A stretch of 64,000 nt of DNA from Neurospora tetraspora (lineage: Eukaryota > Ascomycota > Sordariomycetes > Sordariales > Sordariaceae): assembly GCF_033439725.1 (NCBI RefSeq), contig NW_026944388.1, positions 2,666,001 through 2,730,000 on the forward strand, in the 5' to 3' direction. The position numbers were made by a program, and so were the translations under genes. Shown piece after piece: positions 10,901 to 21,940 of the stretch (position 1 is its first letter; the number at the start of each line of letters is the position of its first letter). The notes beneath the pieces are model-generated. The model did not search any database and was not told the origin of the DNA. It saw only the letters and a list, made by a program, of their open reading frames with translations.

Positions 10901-12847
10901 TGGTTTCAGACCTCGCAAACTCTTCATCGGACGGCAGTGCAACTGCTTGTTTTCTCCTCGATTGGGCACCCTACCCGAGTTTCCCCTCCCTCATCGGAGC
11001 CGCGGTCCTCCTCCGCCCGTTCCGACCACCCATCAACTTCCTCTCTGTCCGCTGCCGAGTCTGGAACGGACAGTGGCGGTGTTGACTGTTGGATATCCGG
11101 AAGGTATAGGAGGGCTTAAGCTACAAGAAAAAGTCCGATGTGCGGCCACCGGCAGGACAAACTCAATCCTGCTTCGTCAGCTATCGGATATCTCTTGTCA
11201 TCCTCTTCAATTCGCCCCATCAAGATTCCTCATGTCTATTTGGCACCTGATGACGTGGTCTGGGCAAAGAGCCCTCGCTGCAATACTGCAATATCCAAGT
11301 CCAAATGCCTTTTCCGGCGCTGTCTCCCGTCCGGTGAGGAATCAGGAACTGCAAAATCCAGCACGGCCGGCAGCTTCAATATTGATGATCAACATGCCAT
11401 TGACGCAGTGATCAAAGGCCTGGACCCGAATCACGGGCTGTTGGTAAGGCCGGTCTGCCTTTTCACCAGCTGTATCTTGCAGACAAGCCCGTGACGTGGC
11501 TTTGAATCTTCTCGAGGTTATTCGTCCCTGCTGGGCCATCCCGCTTCTCTGCCGTCTTACTTGCCTCTGCCCCGCTCCCTCGATTCAGGCACACTGACAC
11601 CCAACAAGGCATAATCAGGAACATCTTCTGTTGGGGTCGAATCCAGGGACATTCCGTCTCATTGACCACAGAGGTAACTCGCGCCCTGCCCTATCGGGTA
11701 ACCCTCCTGCTGTTGGGATTCAAGTGACATCACTGCGGCTGAAGTTGGTTGAAAAATATTTTCCATCAGGTCAAACCCTACCAACCTCAGCTCCAAAAAA
11801 TCAGATCAAGTGATTAATCCCAACAGTCAAATGACAGTAAGTTGGCGCCATGGCAGATAAACGCCATGAACATGACCTCGGCATAACTTGCTATATAAAC
11901 CCAACGACTCACTAATGTACACATGGATAATGCCCCGACTGGCTGTTCTTCCAAGTCTTCGGTAAATATTCCTCCTTGCCTCCCTTCCCTCCCGTTTCTT
12001 GTAAATCACTCCCCACTCCCCTTCCTATCCCTCGGCTCGGGTACTAGGCGTGTCAAGCCCATCGCGTAACCTCTCCGGGACAGGTCTTGTGCAACCTGAC
12101 ACCCCTTCCTTGACCTTCGGGCATTGTCACCAAAGGCGGCGGCTCAGTCCGAGACCCTGTCTTTTCTTCCAAGTGCCCTGCCATATCGAATATTTGTAAA
12201 ACCTGAAAATATGGGCAAAGAAAGCGGGGATTCTTTGGGTAACACGCTCGCTCCCCTGGTGGTTCACAAAAGTCTTCGGGTCTGGACGAGCCAGAGCGAG
12301 CGGCTGGCTGATGGCGCTTGGGGGGGGGCTTGAATATGCAATGTGGCTATCCGTCTGACTTTTGGGTGCTAGACGTTCTGTTCCTTGATAGGAGATCTAT
12401 GAAGATGATATTTGTCTTAGATTCGTCACCGGGTGCCTGCCGAGAAGTTCTCTGTCTAAAGTGATGTTGAGTGAGAGCGGTAGGCGCCGTGAAACTACTC
12501 TATCTTCAGGCACTTCACATGAGGAGCAACAGGCTTCAACCTGGCTCACCTCAGCGGATCACAGACTCCTTTTCGACTTGGTCATATTGAGGCATAAAAC
12601 TCGAAATGAGAGCTCATTTCCATCCAAGGCAATTTTATTCCAACGTTTCATAAGAAGAGAATTGAAACATTAATCCGCTATTTCATTCATAAAGCAAACA
12701 AACATGCAAAATGACGTTCAAGACTGCAGTGGCAGAAAGTGATTGAAGACAAATGAGCAATCTTGAGGAACAATAGGGGAACAAACATACAAACACCTCC
12801 TAGAATAGTTATCATCGGAAGTAAAATTAAGCTTCCGCCACCGCTGT
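7904..12847. other. 4.9-kb gene-poor region
   Basis: The left part is the promoter and leader of the secreted DUF1996 protein; a TATTATAAG box (reverse TATA-like) lies near 8333. From about 8.6 to 12.8 kb I find no gene. Several open frames of 100-230 codons exist, but they start at non-ATG codons or read as proline/arginine-rich noise, with no splice partners or family motifs. The region could hold long UTRs or non-coding transcripts, which cannot be decided from sequence alone. Confidence 0.5.
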
Positions 12848-14984
12848 TCACTTCCCCCAGCAGGTTCGGCGCGGGTCGTCCTCCACAGGGACCGACGAGT
12901 AAGTAGATGCAGTAGTATTAGGGACCTCCTCAAGGTCATAAACTGATTCCTCGTCCTCCTCGGTAATCTCTCCTTCAAAAGTGTAACCATGCTCTTTCAG
13001 ATAAACCTCCATGTCCTCCCCATCACTATCGTCTTCATCGATCAGTTCTTTGCCGGCATAACCATGTTCTCCACCTCCACGCGGCTTCGTCCACCTCCTG
13101 AATCTCTTCTTGAACGGTCTAGTGTAACGCCTCGACGGCCTTCCCGACCTCCATCTTCTTCTTCTGCCTATATCTCTTATTGTACTCAGCCTTCTTTGCC
13201 TTGTGTGCGGCGAGTGCTAGGGGATCCTCCTTGACCTCCATCTTCTTCTTCTTCTGACTATATCTCTTATTGTTCTCAGCCTGCTTTGCCTTGTGTGCGG
13301 CGAGTGCTAGGGGATCCTCTTTGAGCTTGTCCATCCTGGCCTTGTACTCCCTACGTACCCTCGCCTTGTACTCGTCGTGTATTACAGGATCCGCCCTAAC
13401 CTTGGCCATCTTGGCCTTATGTTGTATAAACATTTGAAGCCGCCGCTTCCGATACCTGGCTTCTTCTTTCTCCTTATATACTTTATATTTGACTGGGTCT
13501 TGCTTAATCCTAGCCCTTCTCTCCCTCCAACCTTGAGCATCAAGCTGAGATGCTTTCTCTTTCGCGAGAAAAGCTGTATACCCTGCTGGGTCGGTTTCCT
13601 TAAGGTTTTGGCGATGTTCTCTTCGTTTGGCGTTTATTTCCGCCTTCTGTTCATCGGTGTATGCCGCCCACCTCTCTTTCCGATATTGGACTTTGGCTTC
13701 CCTAGCACGTTCCTCTGTAAGACGTATGGAGGCTTCAAGTTCGGCTCCTGTGAGGCCAGACGAATACACTATAGGTAGTTTAAAACCTTCGTTCCAAACC
13801 AAATGGGAACATAATCCCCCGTATAGGATGGACGAAGCCCACTGGGTGTTTGTCATTGTAGGATTGACGATGCTTCGGTCTTTGTAAGCATAGAGGCTGA
13901 ATGTTATGGCAGTCTCTAAGATATGGAAGAGGGCGCGAGCTGGGTTGTGGAGACGAGCTGGGAATGGACATGGTTTCTTCACCAATGTTTTTCTGTGGGT
14001 AATTGTATAACCCTTCGCAATGGCCGCGGCGGTATATTTCGAAAGCATCTTCCCTTGGCTGTAGTCGTTGAACCTGTCGTGTACGCCTATTGCCCTGTTT
14101 GTGCCCGAACCAACATAAACTAAGGGTAATTGTCCGTCGCATTGGAGGATCAAAAGGTAAACTGCCCAAGCATAGTTGTCGTGGGAGGAGAACTCCGGTA
14201 AGGATGTAAGGGCATTGGCGCGAATCGAAGGAAGGACACCGCGATGCTTGTTCTCCTCCTCCTTCTTCGTGCTCTTGCCCTTGCCCTTGCGATCAGAGGG
14301 GCTGGGCTCGGGCTCGTCATCGTCCGCGACAGAGACAACATCGGAGGGGCCAGGGCCGGCAGCAGGAGGGGCAGAGCCAGCGGCAGGAGCAGGGGCGGCG
14401 TGGGAGCCAGGCGTGGTGGGAGCTGGAGGGGGCTGTGTGTTCAGATTAGGAGGATTGGGGGCGTTAAGTAATGAGCAAAGCCCGGGTGCCCATTGCAATT
14501 CTAGGCTCAACATGGTTTCAACCAGTGTTTGTACAGAAGGCAACGCTTGGGCGATTTGCAATTTGCGGCCAGCAGCAATGGTACAATAGGCGCCGTATGC
14601 ATTAAAAATATACAGTGACTCGGGGCTGGTATGTGACTTTGGGCTGGTATGTGACTCGGGGCTAGTATCTGTTTCCACTTCGTCGTCATCGTCGCTAATA
14701 TCTAACAGGTCGTCATCGTCGCTGATATCCATATCCGACAAGTCGTCATCGTCGCTGATATCCATATCCGACAAGTCGTCATCGTCGCTGATATCCATAT
14801 CCGACAAGTCGTCATCGTCGCTAATGTCCATGTCCGACAGGTCGTCATCGTCGTTGATGTCCATGTCTAACGGGTCGTCATCGTCGCTAATGTCTGACGG
14901 GTCGTCATGGAAGGTGGCCTCTGAGGGGTCGTCGTCGTAGCTGCTCATGGCTGTAGCCGCCTTTGCTCTCGTTGTCGCGACCAT
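12848..14984 (-). CDS. GIY-YIG-like protein with acidic and basic repeats
   Basis: The main frame runs from an ATG at 14984 to a stop at 13119 (621 codons); the same frame is open back to 15332, but that extension is cysteine/hydrophobic noise. From the 14984 start: acidic 11-residue repeats DDDDLSDMDIS (about 39-100), short TSPESH repeats, a Pro/Ala linker (175-215), then a likely GIY-YIG nuclease fold (272-370) with VYL (275-277), YVGSGT (290-295), Arg304 and Glu357 where the family has GIY, YIG, Arg and Glu. The C-terminal third is Lys/Arg-rich coiled repeats, ending in two almost identical 30-residue units containing EDPLALAAHKAK. A second frame, shifted by one base, stays open past the stop to 12848 and encodes a plausible acidic tail, so a frameshift or an unseen intron may truncate the main frame. 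Nuclease activity is inferred; no reverse transcriptase or transposase accompanies it. Confidence 0.6.
14685..14870 (-). repeat. 33-bp coding minisatellite (acidic repeats)
   Basis: About five to six tandem 33-bp units encode DDDDLSDMDIS inside the GIY-YIG-like protein gene. The central units are nearly identical (GTCATCGTCGCTGATATCCA on the plus strand recurs), while the outer units have diverged. The length is a multiple of three, so copy-number changes would keep the frame. Confidence 0.85.
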
Positions 14985-15345
14985 AGTTGCTTTCAAAGCT
15001 GAGAGTAACCAAGAAGGAAGGTAAAAGATCCAGCAGCGCCAACAGCAGCAACAACAACAGATTTTTCCATCCTTCCCAAAGGAAGGAACACTCGACAGCA
15101 TCTCATTGTGTTTGGTCCTTCCTAAGGAAGGAATACTTCGTCTCTGTCGGATTATGGTTAGCTCCTTCCCAAAACGGACGTTGTAGAACGGCCGGGAGGC
15201 AAAATAAAAGGAAGGAACGAACCGTACATGTGGGTGGTTGTATTCGCAGCTAGTTGTCGAATGAGCAATCCAGAGGGAGTGAGCAAGGAATGAGCTAGAC
15301 AAACACCACCCTTTGCACTTTTTTCCCATCAATGTTCCAAACCCA
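14985..15345. other. Upstream region of the GIY-YIG-like gene
   Basis: This 361-bp gap separates the preferred start of the GIY-YIG-like gene from the stop of the TFIIIC gene. It contains repeated half-palindromes of the form CCTTCC(N)GGAAGG, e.g. at 15067-15083 and 15118-15133, and a CAGCAGCAACAACAACAG run at 15042-15059. It presumably serves as promoter and as 3' UTR of the TFIIIC gene. Confidence 0.5.
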
Positions 15346-18300
15346 TCACTCCAAAACCAACCACCTCTCCGCCACCGCCTTCGCCCCCTTCACATCTCCC
15401 AACAAAAAACACATACACCTCACATTATACGCCGCCTCCACCACCAGTGTCTCCTCCCATTTACTCCTCTTCTTCCCTTCATCCCCCTCCCCATCCATCA
15501 TCCCCTCCCCTTTCTTATCTCTAACCCTCTCCGCCTCCTCCAACACCCGTCCATAAAACCCTCCCGCAAGATTCCCAAGTCCAATCAAACTATACGCCCT
15601 CCCCATATTAAAATGGGCCTCCATCTTCTGTCCCACCGTAACCGTCGGATCTTCCTCGGTACGATTGTGGTAGTACCTGAACAGGAAAGCGAACCCTTGC
15701 GTAAGCAGGTACTGGCGGTTGGTGGCTTGTCTTTTCAGGGCGTAGTGCACGTAGGCGAGGCCGATGGAGAGGTTGATTAGGGGATTGTCCGGGTCCAATG
15801 AGGCGGCGCGCGCAAAGTAGGAGAGCGCGTACGAGTAGGAGGTTGTGGTGAAGAGGATGTGGCCGTAGATTGTTAGGAGGGCTACGTCGAGGGTTATGTC
15901 GCCTGGGGGTGGGTATTGGGGGTTGGTGGTGGTGGTGTCGTTGGTTGATTGCTCGGAATCAGTGGGTGGTGGTGCGACGAGGTCACTCCCGCGGGATTGG
16001 GATTTGATGGGTGACTGCTGCTGTTGCTGCGACTTGGAAGGTGATCTTTGTGATGCCGGCGGGGGAAACTCGTCCTGGCCGTTCTGGCGCATAACAAGGG
16101 CATCCATCGTCTTGATCTGCCGGAGAATGAACTTTTGCGCTGGGCCCGAGGTGTACCAGCTCACGGGTGTTTGGCAGGTGCGACACATGGCGGCGAACAT
16201 CCGGTACGAGTCGGTACCGGGGAGGTAGTCGCGCATGAAGTAGCGGGCGATGGCCACGCAGGTTTCTTCGTCGCCGGCGTACACGGCGCAGGATGCCCAG
16301 GCGACGTGGATGAGGTATGTCGAATCCGTGGCAGTCCAGACTATGGAGTCGCGGGCGGCGTGGCAGACGACGTAGGCCTCGCGGTGTTGGTTTTGTCTGA
16401 CCAGGGCGAAGGCGAGAGAAAGGAAGATGTCGAGCCAGGCGGAGAAGAGGATGCCGCGATGAGAAGAAGGGAAGTTGAGGACGCGGACCTTCGAGGTAGC
16501 GGGGATGTTGTCAGCGCCATCGCCGTTCTCGGGGTTGAGGCCTTGCCGGAGACGCTCGGCCATGGCTGCCAGCTTCAAGTTCCTAGACGGAATGGCAGCA
16601 CCACCGCCACCGGTACCACCAAGGCCCAGATACTTGACGTACTTGTCCCAGGGGTAGAATTCCTTGTAGGAGCGGAAGTCTTCGACGAGGTCCCTGGCGG
16701 CACGTGTCCAGTTCTGAATGGCTTCAGGGTCGTCGCTGTGGAAAGCCCGCTCTTGCAGCTCCTGCACAATTTCGTAGTTCTTGGTCGCCTCCCTAGTGCG
16801 TTCAAGATCCAACTGTTTGCGCTTCTCCGCGTTGATGAGACGGCGCGGGACATACTTCTTCGGGTTGTTAGGGTCTCTCGGCTTGTTGGGGTCTCTCGGC
16901 TTGCGCGGCTTTCTGGGACCGGTAGCTCTGCGACGCTTTCTCTTGGGGACCAGATTCCCTTCCTGGTCAAGGGTGTACTGGTTGGCCTCGAGGTTCATAG
17001 CATCTCTGACCAAAAGGAAAGCTTCTTCGCGACCTTCCGGGTCCGCCACGTGCTCGTACATGTTGGCGAGGCACACGCGAGCCTCAATGTTATCATCATC
17101 ATCTTCGATGGCGGCGATGAAGCGCTCTTCGGCGGCCGACTTATTGCCCAAAGCCATGTGACACCGACCGAGACTAACGAGGATGTCGGCATCCATCGAG
17201 ATATCGCCGGCCTGATCGGCAATCTTTTCGTACAACTCGAAGTACTGCAACGCCTTGGCCGGGGATTCGTTGTCCAGCAGGGCATTACCAATATCCTTCA
17301 AACAATCGGGGAAGTCGTAAAAGTCTTCAACCGCCGTTTCCGCCGTCGGATCCAACGATGTCAGGTGCCTCTCCGCCTCGTACATATCGCCCATCTTCAT
17401 CCTAAACACATGCAACCTAGCCCTCAGATCCACCGGCAGCGCCCGTCCGTACTGCATCGGCGAGAACCGTCCCGGCTCATAATCCTCACACAACTCCCTC
17501 CTCTCCTCATCTTCATCCCACTCCCTATCCTCGCCCGGCCAGCGATCCCAAAACTCCTCGGCCCTGCGGCCCAACTTCCACCTCGCAACCCTCCTCAGCT
17601 CCGCCGCGCCTTGCTCCCACTGCTCCAAAATGGTAAAGAACTCGAGGTAAATTCTCAAATCACTCCACTCAAACCCGCCCTCCATGGCCTCATACACCTC
17701 ATCACCCTGGCTCCACAGATACTCAATAATATGCCTATACGCCGCCTTGGCCGCCTCCGCATTCTTCCTCGGATCCCTCCCATCCAGCGCCGCCTCCGCG
17801 AGGTTTCTTACGGTTCGAATATTCAACGGCTGCACCTTCAGCGCTCTCAAATACTGCGCCAGCGCCAGATGGCTCTGGCCCAGCTGCATCAGCGCATCAG
17901 CTTTGCCCGTGCGCGCCTCCACGTTCTGCTTATCCGCCTGCAACGCCTGCGAGTAGCACATGACCGCCCGTTCCAGCGCCAGCTTCCGGCGCGGATCGGC
18001 CTCGTCCATCATGTCGACCCCGTACAGACAGTAGAGCGCCACGTTCATCCAGTGGCGCGCGTCCTTGGGGATCAACCAGGCGCCTGAGATCAAGCACATG
18101 GTTGCCGCTTCGCGGTTGTCGAGCTCCTCGTGGATCAACGACAGGAGGTTCCAGGCTTGGGGCGTGGCGGGACGCTGCCGGATGATCTCCTTGACCATGT
18201 TGATCGCTTCTTGGTACTCGCGGCGGTCGAAGGCTTTGCGGGCCGCGGCGATGCGGATTTGGATTTCCGGAGGAGGACGCGGAGGCTTGCGGGGGCCGAG

Positions 18301-18753
18301 TTTCCGGCGGGGCCTGGAGGGCTTGGGTGCTGGTGCTGAGGGAGCGATGCCGGGGGTGGTGCCATCGTTGAGGCTGTTGTTGATCGGTTTTGACATCGAC
18401 TTCGAGACGCCAGGGAGGGTTGGGTAAGCGGCTGAGGGGAGGTCGGCACGGTGTTCAGCTAACCATGCATCGCGGACGGTTTCGAATTTATGGATTTCGG
18501 CGCGGATCTCTTCGGTATCAGAGTCTAGGAATTCCTCCTCGAGGTCGACATAGCCGTCCTGCATCTGTTCGTCGTCGAGATCGTAGTCGTCGAGGCCGAG
18601 CATTTGATCATCACCTCCGGCCATCAGCTCAGGGTCCAGTGGTATGTCGTCGTCGTACTGGTTGTAGAAATATGCGGCACTATAAACACCGGTTCGTCCT
18701 TCGCCAGCATCGTGAGCTGGCGAATGGTCGTCGATATCCATCCTGTCGTCCAT
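15346..18753 (-). CDS. tfc4: TFIIIC TPR subunit (Tfc4/Sfc4, tau131-like)
   Basis: Single exon of 1,135 codons. In other fungi this subunit of the RNA polymerase III factor TFIIIC bridges the promoter-bound complex to TFIIIB (Brf1/Bdp1) at tRNA and 5S genes. Seen here: an acidic N-terminus (about 33-82, rich in Asp/Glu), a basic proline stretch (140-162, PRRKLGPRKPPRPPPE), a first TPR array (about 165-590), a strongly basic linker (604-648, KRKRRRATGPRKPRK followed by two KPRDPN units), a non-repeat middle, a Gln/Ser patch (SKSQQQQQSPIKSQ), and a second TPR set to the end. The order of TPR array, basic middle and TPR array matches Tfc4. The ATG at 18753 lies directly before the acidic region. 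A long open frame on the opposite strand (16135-18087) is only its shadow. Confidence 0.92.
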   Translation of the reverse strand: MDDRMDIDDHSPAHDAGEGRTGVYSAAYFYNQYDDDIPLDPELMAGGDDQMLGLDDYDLDDEQMQDGYVDLEEEFLDSDTEEIRAEIHKFETVRDAWLAEHRADLPSAAYPTLPGVSKSMSKPINNSLNDGTTPGIAPSAPAPKPSRPRRKLGPRKPPRPPPEIQIRIAAARKAFDRREYQEAINMVKEIIRQRPATPQAWNLLSLIHEELDNREAATMCLISGAWLIPKDARHWMNVALYCLYGVDMMDEADPRRKLALERAVMCYSQALQADKQNVEARTGKADALMQLGQSHLALAQYLRALKVQPLNIRTVRNLAEAALDGRDPRKNAEAAKAAYRHIIEYLWSQGDEVYEAMEGGFEWSDLRIYLEFFTILEQWEQGAAELRRVARWKLGRRAEEFWDRWPGEDREWDEDEERRELCEDYEPGRFSPMQYGRALPVDLRARLHVFRMKMGDMYEAERHLTSLDPTAETAVEDFYDFPDCLKDIGNALLDNESPAKALQYFELYEKIADQAGDISMDADILVSLGRCHMALGNKSAAEERFIAAIEDDDDNIEARVCLANMYEHVADPEGREEAFLLVRDAMNLEANQYTLDQEGNLVPKRKRRRATGPRKPRKPRDPNKPRDPNNPKKYVPRRLINAEKRKQLDLERTREATKNYEIVQELQERAFHSDDPEAIQNWTRAARDLVEDFRSYKEFYPWDKYVKYLGLGGTGGGGAAIPSRNLKLAAMAERLRQGLNPENGDGADNIPATSKVRVLNFPSSHRGILFSAWLDIFLSLAFALVRQNQHREAYVVCHAARDSIVWTATDSTYLIHVAWASCAVYAGDEETCVAIARYFMRDYLPGTDSYRMFAAMCRTCQTPVSWYTSGPAQKFILRQIKTMDALVMRQNGQDEFPPPASQRSPSKSQQQQQSPIKSQSRGSDLVAPPPTDSEQSTNDTTTTNPQYPPPGDITLDVALLTIYGHILFTTTSYSYALSYFARAASLDPDNPLINLSIGLAYVHYALKRQATNRQYLLTQGFAFLFRYYHNRTEEDPTVTVGQKMEAHFNMGRAYSLIGLGNLAGGFYGRVLEEAERVRDKKGEGMMDGEGDEGKKRSKWEETLVVEAAYNVRCMCFLLGDVKGAKAVAERWLVLE

Positions 18754-19961
18754 CTTGAGCTATAGGCACCTTGCCTGATGTGATCCGTTGAAGATTATCT
18801 TTTATGTTTGGGATGCTGAATTCCCCAGGAGGGTGGCAAGGTAGGAATCGCCTGACGCCTCAGGTCTGATTCACCCAGAACGTCTCAATTCGCCAAATTC
18901 CCTGACTGTTACAGCAGACCGATTCCTCAGTTCCCAAAAGTCCCCAGCTTGGTAGACCCCATCGGCGACTGCACGTTCGATGGCAGATATTCGCGATATC
19001 GATGTGTGAACGAGCGGGTTGGTTGAGTGAAAGATATAAAATTCTGGCGGGTCTTAAGCTCCCGTTTTTCAAGAGGTCGAAGGGTGGACAAGGCCTGTGC
19101 TGAAAGACGCGGATTGTGCAGGGCTTTCCCGGAAGGTGGCTTATGAGTATGCGTAGAATCGTCAATGACTTTCGGTTTGGTCCAGGAAGTTTTTTGAGAT
19201 GAAACAGTATACCAGGTTGAGATTGATATTTGGAGGTTGATGAGGCTGATGTACTGGTGAAGGTGACGGAGTGGTGAAAGACGAATTGACAAGTCGAAAA
19301 TTGAGGTACCGGCCAATCAAAACAGGGCCACATCTTGTGGACCCACTTTAATATGGACCTCCTGGCAACCTCAAACCACCATCGTGAGCGAAGAATTGCC
19401 TTTCACCTGAGAGAAGCTCAGAATGTATCAGTGTAGAATAGTTCAAACTTCTCCACTAGCTTCACTACATGTACTTCGGGCTTGGGATCTGGGCTTTCCA
19501 CTACCGTAAATCCCGTATCGCAACGACTGTCATCACCAAAACTTGGTCAACGTTCGCGTATTGTATTATCTTCACCTGGTTGCTCATGGTTATCCTCAAA
19601 TGTGTTTGCGTGTTTGCTCAGGCCATGTGAAAATGAGTGGGAATCATTGCTGCCCACCAACTCGGCTCTACTCCAACAAGATCTGCCTCCTGTCCCCATA
19701 TATAGGTAGCAAAACTATTGCATTGTGGACATTAAATCAGAACGAACGAAAGAAAGAAAAGAAGATCGGTTTGCCAGAGTAGCTCAAACCGGCTACATCA
19801 TCCTATATCCCGACCGTGGTCTCGGCAAACTCCAACACTTCTGCCCTACGTAGTTGTTGACAGGCTTTGGTTAAGGTGCCTTGTTGTTGGCGAGTCCAGT
19901 AGGCGCCTACCCTAAGTTCATGGGTGCCTATCCTGGATCTCTATCGTAACAGCTGTTAATG
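18754..19961. other. Intergenic: TFIIIC upstream region and Vts1 3' UTR
   Basis: No gene supported. The leftward frames around 18860-19333 (up to 157 codons) have no family motif and overlap one another in different frames, so I read them as chance frames in the leader of the TFIIIC gene. The right part is the 3' UTR of the vts1 gene. Confidence 0.55.
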
Positions 19962-21940
19962 CTAGATTTTCCCATCGTTTTTGGCCTCTGCACACGAGAC
20001 TGTTAGCTTTCCATCCTCTCAAGTCCATACGGAATCGCAAGACTCACCCTTGACTTGTTCAAAGACCTTGAGCATCTTGCGTCTAGCGCCCAAAGCATTG
20101 ACACCGCGCTCCTCCAGCTGCTTGTCGTCTAGCTCAATCAAGTCCGTCCACTTCATGTCCTTCAAGTTGTCTGTGTACTTGTGCAGACGCAGGCTCCGCA
20201 GCCAGCTAGGGATATCCTGCAGGAGAGTAGGGTCGGTAGGATCCTCGGGCGGCTTCGAGCTGCCTCTCCGACCACGCGGAGAGCGGCCACGATTGATCTC
20301 AGAATGGTCCGAAAGATAGCCCTCTGTGTGGTGACCGCCCAGGTTAAATTGACCCATCATTGGAACCAGTCCATTGTTGATCAAGCCGGGCGCGCCACCA
20401 TCATACGCACTGAGGAAGCCATTGTTCTGCGGCGAGGTAAACTGCAGCGCGGGGCCGTAGTTGGGCACCGCAATACCAGGCGAAGTGGGGCGTGAACGAT
20501 GACCGCCAAAGCCGCCAAGACCCTGTTGCAGACCCTGTTGCTGTTGCTGCTGAAGCGCCAAAACATGGTCGTGGCTCAAGACCTGCCCGTGCTCGTTGAT
20601 CATGACCACATTGGTGCTCGGAATGCCCTGAGGGCCCGGTGAGAGGGGATGCTGGCCAGGTGCTCCGTCGTTGGAACGAGCACGGCGATAGCGGCGCGCG
20701 TCGTCCAAAGCAAAGCGATTGTTTACCGTCGAGAGTGCGGCTAGCTTCATCGCTGTCGCGTTGGCTACCATATCGGCGTTGTTTCCTTGCGTTTGGCCGA
20801 AAGTTGGAACCATGGGCGTGTTGACCATCGAGGCCCAGTTACCACTAGAAGTGTAAGGGGATAGCAGCGGGAGCTCGGTCAGCTGCGGCTCAGCCGCAGT
20901 AAGGGTCGTGCTCTGAATGTTTGTGTTACTGCTCAGCTGCGGAGGGCGAGGGGAGCGTAAACCTCCGGCCGACGGCGGGGGTTGCACAAACTGGCCCATC
21001 GGAGTCTGGCCGGTAGATGACTTGGGCCGAGAAGCGTCGCTGGGACCCCACGGAGAGGCCGGGTTTTGTCCATTGGTGTCATCCTTGGGGACGGAAACCG
21101 TGGGGGCAGCGAGGGAGTTGCGGTTGTCAACCAGGCTGTTACGGTTCGAAGGCGGAGGGTTGCCTGTCTGCTGCGTAAATTTGGCCTTCTCCGTAGCAAT
21201 GGCTGCAACAGCATCCGGGAACATGGTATTGATGGTGGTCTGATCCAGACCCGAGTGTCTCTTGTTGGCACCGCCACTGGGGCGGGCAAGCGAGTTACGG
21301 GCCGATCCAACTTCCAGCTTGCCCATGGCATCACTCAAGCGGCTCGACATGGGATCTAGAGAGAATGAAGAAATGGTGTCAGCATGACATTTAACAGTAA
21401 AGCAATGGGGAAGTTGGACGAACCCTTGTCAAAGTTAGCAGGGGACAGAACTCCCGACATGGGGTGGTTCTTGCCCATCTGCTGGAGGACCTGAATGAAG
21501 AAACGGATCTGGACCTGAGTGGTCTGCTGAAGCAGAGCATAAAGGGCAGCTGTGCGCTCAGCTTCGCTCAGGACGCGGAACCACTGTTCAATAGCGCTGA
21601 GTTCATCCTTGAAGTCCTGGTCAAGCGTAGCGGCGGCCATCTCCTCGAGAGTGGTCTCATATTGATCAATGTCGGCAATCCACTGCTGGGCAAGCTTGTC
21701 TTGGGGATCCAGCTCGGCATTGCCCTGCACCTGGCCGGACTGCGGCTGGCCGTAAAAGTCGGACGACGGGCGAATTCGGCTTGCGGCGGCCTGGGCGCCG
21801 GTAAGAGCGGCCACATCAGCAGAGGCGCGAAGGCCGTGGTTGGAGCCAATGGCCCGGGAAGAGGGAGGCCTCAGAGAAGAGACATTGCTAGCCTCGGGGG
21901 TGCTGTTGCGGTTGCTCATAATGTTGGGCATATTGAGCAT
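19962..21940 (-). CDS. vts1: Vts1/Smaug-type SAM-domain RNA-binding regulator
   Basis: Three exons: 21940-21424, 21355-20048 and 19987-19962. Intron 1 (21356-21423, GTTCGT...CTAG) joins FDK to [11 protein letters not shown]; intron 2 (19988-20047, GTGAGT, branch GCTAAC, CAG) joins FEQVK to a last 26-base exon reading EAKNDGKI and stop. Product 616 residues. The N-terminal third contains a conserved helical region (about 80-170, including [22 protein letters not shown] and the [10 protein letters not shown] segment). The middle is Gln/Ser/Pro-rich and probably disordered. The SAM domain (about 540-608, [17 protein letters not shown]...[16 protein letters not shown]) binds stem-loop Smaug recognition elements in mRNA and recruits the deadenylase in yeast. 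The start could also be the MSNRNS methionine eight codons in. Confidence 0.92.

Noticed and set aside
10803-11411. 202-codon rightward frame
   Set aside because: Proline/arginine-rich start and random-looking remainder; two other frames are open over the same stretch, as expected for CT-rich non-coding DNA.
14985-15332. Longer N-terminus for the GIY-YIG-like protein starting at 15332
   Set aside because: The added 116 residues include a run of six cysteines and hydrophobic noise and would leave 14 bp to the upstream gene's stop; the ATG at 14984 gives a cleaner start.
16135-18087. 650-codon open frame on the plus strand
   Set aside because: It is exactly antisense to the TFIIIC subunit gene, reads as Arg/Leu/His-rich noise and has no family motif.
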